From positions 28,244-92,243 of the forward strand of contig LADM01000097.1 of NCBI GenBank assembly GCA_000961645.1: 64,000 bases of DNA, given 5' to 3'. The DNA comes from Gammaproteobacteria bacterium BRH_c0 (lineage in GTDB: Bacteria > Pseudomonadota > Gammaproteobacteria > Pseudomonadales > Porticoccaceae). A program made the translations under genes and the position numbers. Of this stretch, positions 7,065 to 14,833 are shown one piece after another. The notes under the pieces are model-generated. The model searched no databases, had not been told where the DNA came from, and was given only the letters and a program-made list of their open reading frames with translations. Each line of letters starts with the position of its first letter. The first letter of the stretch is position 1.

Positions 7065-9740
7065 ATGGCCGGATTGTCTTTGTATAGGCACATCAAAGAT
7101 ATTGAGGGGTTACATAACGGCCTGAACTGTTCATATAAAAAGTCAAAGTCATTGCTCGCGCGAAAACTTATTTTTCGTTGGCTTTTTTTTGCCGTAATTC
7201 TATGGAATCCGGCAGGCTGGGCAGTTGAGCATGTAATCGAGTTTAGTATCCCGCCATCCAATGCGGACGCAGCGCTGAATTTGCTGGCAAATCAGGCGGA
7301 TGTGCAATTGATGTACCCATACAGCATTGCAAAAAATGTCAAGGTAAAAGGGTTGTCCGGCGCATATACGGCTAGAGAAGGTGTTGAGAAATTGTTGCGT
7401 GATACATGCCTCGGTATAGGTTTCCATGCTGATGGGACAATACAAAATAATGTGATAAAGGGAATAGCAATAATGAAATTAAGCGATTGTAAAAAAGTCG
7501 GCATATTAACTGCGCTATCAGCTGCTCTTGCGACCATGCTGACACCAAGTACGGTGTCAGCACAGGAAGATCAGTTGACTCGAAGTGGGATGCTTGAAGA
7601 AATCGTTGTGGTCGCTCGTCGCACAGAAGAGCGTCTTCAGGATGTACCAATCACTGTAACAGCAATATCTGGTGACTTGATCCGCAGGGCTTCAATAAGT
7701 AATGCAACGGATCTTATCAAAGTAGTTCCTACATTATCTGTAGCCCAAAGTTCACAAGGCCCAGGCCAGGGCTATGCGTTGCGTGGAGTCCGAAGTGGTG
7801 TTGTTACCTATTTCAATGAAGTGCCTACAGCAACTGTAGCTGTAGATGATCAGATATGGGACTTGGATTCTGTGCAGGCGCTTTCTGGGCCGCAAGGAAC
7901 ATTGTTTGGTCGAAACAGTACTGGCGGCGCTGTCTTATTTATACCTCATAAACCGATAGATGAGGTAGAAGGATTCATAGACGCAGAAGTAGGAAATTAT
8001 AACCAGCGAAAGATTACAGCTGTTCTTAATACTCCAATCACAGATTCGTTAAGTGTTCGTGTCGGTGCACGAACCGTTCGCCGTGATGGAGTCGTAAAAA
8101 ATTCTCTTGGTCCAGATTTACAGTCACAAGATCGAAATGCTTATAGAGCATCAGTACTATTCGAGCCCAATGAAATAGTGACAAACTATTTAGTTCTTGA
8201 TTATGCAGAGCGTGATGAAACACCTTTTGGGCTAGTCACATCAAATGTAACCCCTAATGCAGGGTGTTTCCCGGGGTTGGGCTGTTTTTATGGAAGTGAA
8301 CTTGCGGAACTTGGTGAGCTTCAAGATCGGCTTGGTCGTAGAAGAATTGCATCCCAATATCCTGCGTCACAAGAAACCAGGCAGTGGGGAGTTTCAAATA
8401 TTATCACATTGCAACCATCAGACCAGATTTCAATAAAGTACATTTTGGGTGTTAGAAATGATGAGTTTGATCAGTTTAAGAGCCAAACATCTATTAACTT
8501 GCCTGCGCAGATTGGACTTAATTCACAGGAGGGAAAATCCAATACACATGAGCTCCAAGTTATAACAGATTTCTTTGATAATAAATTGAATTGGACAAAT
8601 GGCTTTTTTTATAGCAAGGCAGATAGTGATGCAATAAGTTCGTACCTGTTATTCGGCACTGTAGGGTTACCTTTCGACAATGATAGTAATGTCTTTACAA
8701 GCTCAAGCAATCAACGAAAATCAAGGGCAATTTATAGTCAGGCCACATATGCATTTACGGAAAATGTGAATCTGACAGTTGGGCTTAGGTACACAGAGGA
8801 GGAGGCTAGTTTGGATCTCTCTTCAGTGGGTCCACAGTTTACATTTGTTGGCCCTCAAGTATGTCGATTGCCAAATGGTCCAGATGTCGATTCAATAAAT
8901 TGCTTCCGCAGTCTTAGTGATAGATACAATGCAACCACATACAATTTATCAATAGATTACCGTGTTAGTAGCGATTTTTTATTGTATGGAACAATGCGGC
9001 GTGGGTTTAATGCGGGAGGTTTCAATTCGTCAGCGCCCCGGGATGTGCAGCCTGGTTCTCCTAGACCGAGTTATGGTCCAGAGGAAATAAATGACTATGA
9101 GCTTGGATTCAAAGCAGACTGGTTCGTGGGTTCAATGTTAGTGCGAACCAATCTGGGTCTTTTTTATGCAAAATATCGTGATATCCAACGTGGAGCCGTT
9201 GGTATAAGTGATGAAGGAGTCCCCTTCCAAGGTGTTACAACTGGGCCTAAGGCTACGATTTATGGTGGTCAGCTTGAGACGTTGATCAGACCAGTCGATA
9301 ATTTTTTGCTTCAGTTAAATTACGGTTATCTTAATACTGGGTATGATGAGGCGATTGATGGATTCTCAAAAGGTAATAACTTTTCGCAATCTCCTGAAAA
9401 TACTGTAAACATTCTAGCTAACTATATTTATCCTGTATCTGTTGGTGGTGAATTCTCTGCAACAGCCTCTTATACCTATCAAAGCAGTATCTCATTCGCT
9501 GATGTCACAGAGAATAAGTCCTATGCATTTCAGGGAAGTTATGGTCTCGTAGACTTTAGGCTGGATTGGAATGATGTGGCAGGAAAGCGATTTGATATAG
9601 GTTTTTATGTAAAAAATGCAACTGACAAGGCGTATGCTCTGGAAAGAAACGACTTGATATCTGCATTTGGATTTGTGAGTTCAGTTTATAATGATCCTAG
9701 AACCTATGGCATAAATTTTAGATTTCGTTTTGGTGATTAA
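7065..9740 (+). CDS. TonB-dependent receptor with N-terminal STN domain, locus 1
   Basis: About 891 residues: a signal-like hydrophobic segment (residues about 34-54), an STN domain (FSIPPSNADAALNLLANQADVQLMY..., about 60-135), then an internal Met and a second complete signal-peptide-like segment ending STVSAQ, a TonB-box/plug start (EEIVVVARRTEERLQDVP), plug with GPQGTLFGRNSTGG, and a beta-barrel ending in an aromatic-rich terminal strand (FRFRFGD). It should import a large ligand across the outer membrane and signal through the adjacent FecR/sigma pair. The ATG at 7065 has GAGGG 5 nt upstream; the ATG at 7053 has none. The gene is noticeably AT-rich compared with most of the window, suggesting separate ancestry. 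Confidence 0.9.
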   Translation: MAGLSLYRHIKDIEGLHNGLNCSYKKSKSLLARKLIFRWLFFAVILWNPAGWAVEHVIEFSIPPSNADAALNLLANQADVQLMYPYSIAKNVKVKGLSGAYTAREGVEKLLRDTCLGIGFHADGTIQNNVIKGIAIMKLSDCKKVGILTALSAALATMLTPSTVSAQEDQLTRSGMLEEIVVVARRTEERLQDVPITVTAISGDLIRRASISNATDLIKVVPTLSVAQSSQGPGQGYALRGVRSGVVTYFNEVPTATVAVDDQIWDLDSVQALSGPQGTLFGRNSTGGAVLFIPHKPIDEVEGFIDAEVGNYNQRKITAVLNTPITDSLSVRVGARTVRRDGVVKNSLGPDLQSQDRNAYRASVLFEPNEIVTNYLVLDYAERDETPFGLVTSNVTPNAGCFPGLGCFYGSELAELGELQDRLGRRRIASQYPASQETRQWGVSNIITLQPSDQISIKYILGVRNDEFDQFKSQTSINLPAQIGLNSQEGKSNTHELQVITDFFDNKLNWTNGFFYSKADSDAISSYLLFGTVGLPFDNDSNVFTSSSNQRKSRAIYSQATYAFTENVNLTVGLRYTEEEASLDLSSVGPQFTFVGPQVCRLPNGPDVDSINCFRSLSDRYNATTYNLSIDYRVSSDFLLYGTMRRGFNAGGFNSSAPRDVQPGSPRPSYGPEEINDYELGFKADWFVGSMLVRTNLGLFYAKYRDIQRGAVGISDEGVPFQGVTTGPKATIYGGQLETLIRPVDNFLLQLNYGYLNTGYDEAIDGFSKGNNFSQSPENTVNILANYIYPVSVGGEFSATASYTYQSSISFADVTENKSYAFQGSYGLVDFRLDWNDVAGKRFDIGFYVKNATDKAYALERNDLISAFGFVSSVYNDPRTYGINFRFRFGD
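7457..7475 (+). promoter_or_regulatory. internal Shine-Dalgarno and ATG inside the STN receptor gene, locus 1
   Basis: Inside the receptor reading frame, AAAGGGA (7457-7463) lies 9 nt before an in-frame ATG at 7473, which starts a typical signal peptide (MKLSDCKK then a hydrophobic core then STVSAQ) directly ahead of the plug domain. This is what the start of an ordinary STN-less receptor looks like, so internal initiation giving a second product is plausible. Use in vivo is inference. Confidence 0.5.
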
Positions 9741-9756
9741 ATAAAAGGAAAAAATA

Positions 9757-11352
9757 ATGAAAGCGAAAAAGTATAATCCCAGTCGTTTTGTTTTAATGTT
9801 AGTAATATTGCCTCTTACCTTTAATGGAATTTTGCAATCTATAGCCGAGCCAGCAGCAATAGTTTCTACGACTAGCGGTTTATTGAAAGGGCATTCATCA
9901 AAGGGAGTGATGTCTTTTTTGGGTATTCCCTATGGCGCTGACACAGGAGGTCAAAATCGCTTTCTTCCACCAAAGCCACCAGAACCCTGGGAAAATGTCA
10001 GGAATGCTGAAAAATACGGCCCCCAGTGCTCACATCAAAAACCACCAATGTATGGTGATATTACAAAAATTCTTATCTACTCCGATTTGCCGACCAGTGA
10101 AGACTGTCTTTCCCTTAATGTTTGGACTCCAGATGTGAATACTGAAGAAAAGCGTCCAGTTATGGTGTATTTGCATGGTGGCGGATTTTTTATGGGTAGC
10201 AGCTCTGATCGATACTATGAAGGTGGCAATCTGGCGCGGGAAAACGATATTGTGGTTGTAACCCTCAATCATCGACTTTCAGTGTTTGGTTACTTTTATC
10301 TAGGGCCTGATGCTGGCCCGGAGTATTCAAGCTCGGGCGCCGTAGGTATGTTGGATATTGTTCAGGCTTTGACTTGGGTGAGAGACAATATTGCACAGTT
10401 TGGTGGTGACCCAGGGAATGTAACTATTTTCGGTCAGTCCGGGGGCGGTATGAAAGTTAGTACTGTGATGGCAATGCCGTCAGCTAATGGTTTATTCCAT
10501 AAGGCTATCATCCAGAGTGGCCCGGGTAGATGGCTAAACACACCCAAAGAAGCGAGCAAACTAACAGCGGATATATTGAGAAAATTGAATCTGACAGCTG
10601 CTGACACAAAACAACTAGCAGCTATTCCAGCGGATAAACTATTGGATGCTGCTTCTGGCGGAATGCGACTTATACCTGTTATGGGAAACAACGCGATTCC
10701 CGTCCACCCCTTCGCAGATAGTGCTCCGGAGCAGTCGGCTAGAATCCCGCTCCTAATTGGTGCAATGAAAGATGAAAGTACTAATTCACTTCTCTCGGAT
10801 CCAGAGTGGCGAAGCATGGATGAAGGCACGTTGAAACAACGGGTTGCTGCTTTAGTGGGTAAGCAAGATGCTCAAAAAGTCATAGACATGTACCAGAGTT
10901 CAGCACCCAATGATCCTCCACAATTTATTTGGGCTAGTATTTTATCTGATTCTGGATTTTTCAATGAAACCTACCCTCTTGCGGATTTGAAGTCAGAACA
11001 GCCTTCCAGTGTGTATATGTATCGAGTCGACTGGAGATCGCCTGTGCTTGGGGGAATTATTCGAGCAGCGCATGCCGTGGATTTGCCTTTCGTTTGGGAT
11101 AATGTTGATGTTTCTGAAGCTCTGGTTGGTAAAGGCCCCGATCAGGAAAGAATGGCGCAAATGATGAGTCGTTCCTTTGCTGAGTTTGCACGTAGCGGGG
11201 ATCCGAATGTTCCAGGAGTTATACCAAAGTGGCCGGAGTACAACAAAATAGATCAAGCAACTCTTATTTTTGATAATCAGGTTCGAGTAGAAAATAACCC
11301 GGATCAGGAAAAGCGGGCATACTGGCAGGCATTTAAGGCTTCATCTGACTAG
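9757..11352 (+). CDS. secreted type-B carboxylesterase (para-nitrobenzyl-esterase-like)
   Basis: A 531-residue alpha/beta-hydrolase of the carboxylesterase type B family. An N-terminal signal peptide spans residues 1-30. The oxyanion-hole motif HGGGF is at 140-144, the nucleophile Ser228 in GQSGGG (the family more often has GESAGG), the acid is probably Glu340 (KDEST) and the His439 in AAHAVDLPF. Two Cys near positions 91 and 117 match the conserved N-terminal disulfide. It lies 16 nt after the receptor gene and shares its AT-rich composition, so it is likely co-transcribed and cleaves an ester ligand in the periplasm or outside the cell. Natural substrate unknown. Confidence 0.9.
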   Translation: MKAKKYNPSRFVLMLVILPLTFNGILQSIAEPAAIVSTTSGLLKGHSSKGVMSFLGIPYGADTGGQNRFLPPKPPEPWENVRNAEKYGPQCSHQKPPMYGDITKILIYSDLPTSEDCLSLNVWTPDVNTEEKRPVMVYLHGGGFFMGSSSDRYYEGGNLARENDIVVVTLNHRLSVFGYFYLGPDAGPEYSSSGAVGMLDIVQALTWVRDNIAQFGGDPGNVTIFGQSGGGMKVSTVMAMPSANGLFHKAIIQSGPGRWLNTPKEASKLTADILRKLNLTAADTKQLAAIPADKLLDAASGGMRLIPVMGNNAIPVHPFADSAPEQSARIPLLIGAMKDESTNSLLSDPEWRSMDEGTLKQRVAALVGKQDAQKVIDMYQSSAPNDPPQFIWASILSDSGFFNETYPLADLKSEQPSSVYMYRVDWRSPVLGGIIRAAHAVDLPFVWDNVDVSEALVGKGPDQERMAQMMSRSFAEFARSGDPNVPGVIPKWPEYNKIDQATLIFDNQVRVENNPDQEKRAYWQAFKASSD

Positions 11353-11571
11353 GGTTTGGCGGAGAATATTATCAAGCTGTTGATAAATAAGGGAGAAATA
11401 TAAAGCTGCAGGTTCCTACGCCAACAATAGTACGAGTTTGCACTGCACCGATTTACATAACCAGATCAGATAAGTGAAAGTCACAGCCAGGACCCAAAGA
11501 TAAAGTTGAGTAGCAAGTCATCGCCGCCACGTGTCTGGTTCCGATATCCCCTCTCAGTATAGACTTGCAGG

Positions 11572-11612
11572 GACAAGCTACTCGCGGCATATTGTGCAGC
11601 GAGTAGCTTGTC
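11572..11612 (+). terminator. strong hairpin downstream of the carboxylesterase
   Basis: A perfect 14-bp stem (GACAAGCTACTCGC at 11572-11585 with its complement at 11599-11612) closes a 13-nt loop and is followed by TTTG. The stem is strong and the T-run short; it most likely terminates the sigma-FecR-receptor-esterase transcript. Confidence 0.6.
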
Positions 11613-11761
11613 TTTGCGACGAGTACTGCTGATCATTCTTCCATAACCGAAACGATCGTATCTATATCTGGCAGGTGTCAGGCGGGCCTGTTGGAGGATA
11701 TATGCTACGAAATCAAATAGTTAGAAGTTTTGTGCAGCTCTCAGAGTCTGGTTTTAAAGTG

Positions 11762-11795
11762 TTGATTTTTCACTTTGCAAACCGTACAGTTCGGT
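11762..11795 (+). promoter_or_regulatory. promoter with TetR-type operator upstream of the 12.1-kb receptor
   Basis: A -35-like TTGATT (11762-11767), a 17-nt spacer and a -10-like TACAGT (11785-11790). The near-palindrome ACCGTACAGTTCGGT (11781-11795) covers the -10 box; its halves match except for one pair and the centre. The same 15-mer, inside an identical 18-mer, recurs at 21110-21124 beside a tetR gene, again over TACAGT. This strongly suggests repression of both promoters by that TetR protein. The promoter lies about 310 nt before the receptor start. Confidence 0.65.
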
Positions 11796-12099
11796 CAGTT
11801 TTGTGCAAACCACGCTCAGCTAAGTCGGGGCATGGGTGCTCAACGCTGTATGTCCTGCATCGATAGTGTCGGGTCGTAAACAGATCCTGGGTCAGTGCCA
11901 CAACTAGATGGTCAGCAATGCAGGCAGGCTAAATAAATTGGATGTTCTGCGAAATGTTCAATGCAATAAGAATGGAGTGTTCAAAAACCAGGAGAGTTAA
12001 CTAACTGTTGCTACTGCTGAAGCGAGCAAACATAAAGCATGCCTGTACAGGCAGCGGCTAATACTACAAAAGCGTTACAACAACAGAGGGATGATAATC
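11796..12099 (+). other. long leader upstream of the receptor gene
   Basis: If transcription starts from the promoter just upstream, the message has a leader of about 300 nt. No convincing protein, RNA gene or riboswitch is recognised; a 63-codon open frame starting at 11675 overlaps the operator and has no credible features. The P450 message at 21428 would have a leader of nearly the same length, though I see no sequence similarity between the two. Confidence 0.35.
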
Positions 12100-14496
12100 A
12101 TGAAAGCACTCAGTTTTACCAGAAAGTCTCTATTTGTATCACTTACCACCGCCATCGTGGCCGCTGTGGTACCACTGCCGGGTATTGCCCAGGACAACGC
12201 CGGGCAACCACGGGCGCAAAAACTCGAAGAGATCGTTGTCACCGCCCGGCGCCGTGAGGAAAGCCTGCAGTCGGTGCCTATCACCATTGCCGCTTTTGAT
12301 CAGCAGAGTCTCAAGGAAAAAGGCATCAACAGCACCCAGGATTTACAGTTTGCGATCCCTGGCGTGTTCTTGACCGGCTCCGGTTCACGTTCCAATACCC
12401 TGTATTCCATCCGCGGCCAGTCCAAGCCCTCTGTGGGCCAGGGCGCCCCCGGTGTGGTGACCTACTTTGCCGATGTGCCGCTGCCGGTGAATGCCAGCTC
12501 GGTACCCCAGTTTGATATCCAGTCGATTCAGGTACTGAAAGGCCCGCAGGGTACCTTGTTTGGCCGCAACACCACCGGCGGCGCGATTCTGACTTACCCC
12601 AACAAGCCCTCCTATGACTTTGGTGGGTATATTGAGGGCGGGGCTGGTGAATATGACTACCGCTCCATGGAGGGCGCGGTCAATATCCCGTTGATTGATG
12701 ACAAGCTGGCCATTCGCCTTGCCGCCCAGAAGCAGGATCGCGACGGTTACACCAAAAACATCGGCCAGGGGGGCGATCTCGACGAACTGGGTTCCCAGAG
12801 CCTGCGCGCGTCGATCCTGTTTGAACCCACGGATCGCATCAGCAACCTGACCGTGATTGATCACCACGAGAATGACGCGTCTACATCCGCTGCGGTGCTG
12901 GTGTTTGGTGTGCCATTCCCGGGGCAGGGTGGAACCTGGCTGCGTTTTGATCAGCTGGCGGCTGAGCAGAAGGCAAGGGGGCCGCGCAAGATCGACCTGA
13001 ACCTGCCGGAAACCGGAGAGGAGTTTACCCAACAGGGTATTACCAACCGTACCGATATCGATTTTGACCGCTTCCAGATCACCAATATCATCGGCTATCG
13101 CACCAATGACGTGTTTATCCGCTCGCAGATTGACGGCATGGGTGCTGTGCCCTTCGCCTTCTCTCCAACTGGTCCCATTGCATTTAACGTGCCTATCAAT
13201 GTGCTGGAAGGTCACCAGCGCCAGGAGTTGAAGCAGTTTACCGAGGAGCTTCACCTCAAGGGTCAGGCATTGGAAGACAAGCTTGACTGGTTGCTGGGTG
13301 TGTTCTACCTGAACAGCGAGCCGGACGGGGTGATGGCCAGTGCCACCGGCTTTTTCAGCCCGACTACCCAGACTTATCAGTTCGTAGAAGACAAGAGCAA
13401 AGCGGTTTTTGCCAATATCACCTACGATCTGGGCACCTTTACCGAGGGCCTGAGCTTCAACCTGGGATTGCGCAAAACCTGGGATGAATCGAATGTCTGT
13501 GCCGGTACTGGCGAAGCGCCACTGCCAGGCGCCATCGGTCCCACCAAGGCCAGGATTACCAACTGCAGCGCCGCCACCCTGGGCAACTTCAGCGATGTGA
13601 GCAGCAAATCCAGTGCCACCACCTGGACGGTGGGTCTCGACTGGCAGGTCAATGACGATATGTTCGCCTATGTAACCTCGCGCAAGGGCTATCGTGCCGG
13701 CGGTCTCAATGCGCCCCAATTCTCTGGCGGCCTGATTCCTTACCAGGAGTTCGACCCTGAAGAAACCGTAGATGTCGAACTGGGCCTGCGCACCAACTGG
13801 ATGGTCAGCGATATGGACGGTCGATTTAACGTGGCCCTGTTCCGCAGTGAGGCGTCGGATGTTCAGGTCAATGGGGCGGGATTAAATACCCAGCTTGCAG
13901 TGCCTGGCTGTAATCCTGTGGGTGGCCCGGTGTTTATTGATGGCGACTGCAACACGGCCAATGACCCGGCTCAGGGCTCCATCAATGTCAACGTCGGTGA
14001 CACCCGAATCCAGGGTGTAGAGATGGAACTGGTCTTTATGCCCAGCGAAGACCTGACCTTCAGTGCCACCGCCACCTATCAGGACACGGAAACCACGGAT
14101 TATACCGTTCCGCCGGTGTTGAGCGGCTTCTTCCCTGCCAATGAAGTGCCGTTCTTCTACACCCCGCAGAAAACCGCCACTCTGGGTGCACGCTATCTGC
14201 TGCCCGTGGATGAGGCGCTGGGTGATATGGTGTTGAATGCCAATTACTACTTCTCTGACAAGGTGGACATGATCCAGTACCAGGCCAAGTCCTACAAAAT
14301 CACCAACCTGCGTGCTGACTGGCTCAGCATCATGGGTTCCAGTGTGGATGTGGGTCTGTTCGTCAACAATGTGTTTGACGAGGAGGCGGTGGTGGCGCCC
14401 GGTGTGCTGTCCTCAACAGCGCCCTTCGGCACGGCGATCTACAACCCGCCGCGCATGTGGGGTATGGAAGTGCAGTACCGCTTTGGTGTGAACTGA
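12100..14496 (+). CDS. TonB-dependent receptor
   Basis: A 798-residue outer-membrane receptor without an STN domain. Signal peptide at residues 1-31 (ending PGIAQ), TonB-box-like start EEIVVTARRREESLQSVP, plug with GPQGTLFGRNTTGG, then a barrel ending with an aromatic strand (V-Q-Y-R-F). The ATG at 12100 has AGAGGG 9 nt upstream; the in-frame ATG at 12091 abuts that sequence and is less likely. It is a clear paralogue of the receptor at 35517-37910 (the N-terminal third and the barrel motifs correspond). Position ahead of an ABC importer and behind the TetR-type operator suggests it imports the same substrate as that importer. Confidence 0.92.
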   Translation: MKALSFTRKSLFVSLTTAIVAAVVPLPGIAQDNAGQPRAQKLEEIVVTARRREESLQSVPITIAAFDQQSLKEKGINSTQDLQFAIPGVFLTGSGSRSNTLYSIRGQSKPSVGQGAPGVVTYFADVPLPVNASSVPQFDIQSIQVLKGPQGTLFGRNTTGGAILTYPNKPSYDFGGYIEGGAGEYDYRSMEGAVNIPLIDDKLAIRLAAQKQDRDGYTKNIGQGGDLDELGSQSLRASILFEPTDRISNLTVIDHHENDASTSAAVLVFGVPFPGQGGTWLRFDQLAAEQKARGPRKIDLNLPETGEEFTQQGITNRTDIDFDRFQITNIIGYRTNDVFIRSQIDGMGAVPFAFSPTGPIAFNVPINVLEGHQRQELKQFTEELHLKGQALEDKLDWLLGVFYLNSEPDGVMASATGFFSPTTQTYQFVEDKSKAVFANITYDLGTFTEGLSFNLGLRKTWDESNVCAGTGEAPLPGAIGPTKARITNCSAATLGNFSDVSSKSSATTWTVGLDWQVNDDMFAYVTSRKGYRAGGLNAPQFSGGLIPYQEFDPEETVDVELGLRTNWMVSDMDGRFNVALFRSEASDVQVNGAGLNTQLAVPGCNPVGGPVFIDGDCNTANDPAQGSINVNVGDTRIQGVEMELVFMPSEDLTFSATATYQDTETTDYTVPPVLSGFFPANEVPFFYTPQKTATLGARYLLPVDEALGDMVLNANYYFSDKVDMIQYQAKSYKITNLRADWLSIMGSSVDVGLFVNNVFDEEAVVAPGVLSSTAPFGTAIYNPPRMWGMEVQYRFGVN

Positions 14497-14833
14497 TCTG
14501 GCGTGAGTCAAAATAGCCGGGAAAACTGCGGGTAGCCTTCACGGGTTGCTCGCGGTATCCTGCAAAAAACCTCCTCTCAACGTCATTGCCTGAAAGGATC
14601 ACAATCATAAATATCATGATGTTCAGACTCGCTCCACCATAAAACCGGTCATAACCGGGGTGGATTACTGGCAACTTCGTCCGTTCCGGGTGATTTGCTG
14701 ACCTTCCTAATTCCCCAGCGGTCGCGTCTATCGACGAGTTATCGTCGAGATCTATTTCAGGCCCCATTTGCGATGACTCCATTTGGATCCAAAGGGGTTA
14801 TAACAAAAAAATCAGGCAAAAAAGGCATTTCCG
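14497..14833. other. intergenic stretch with an inverted repeat before the ABC importer genes
   Basis: No gene is seen in 337 nt. It contains an inverted repeat CGACGA-GTTA-TCGTCG at 14732-14747, about 90 nt before the importer start, which could be an operator or a leader hairpin. No copy of the 11781/21110 operator is present, so the importer may be read through from the receptor gene or have separate control. Confidence 0.35.

Noticed and set aside
11675..11866. 63-codon open frame in the leader of the 12.1-kb receptor
   Set aside because: Overlaps the promoter and operator and shows no protein features.
12385..13719. 444-codon minus-strand open frame inside the TonB receptor gene
   Set aside because: Antisense to a receptor with intact motifs; the translation has no recognisable domain.
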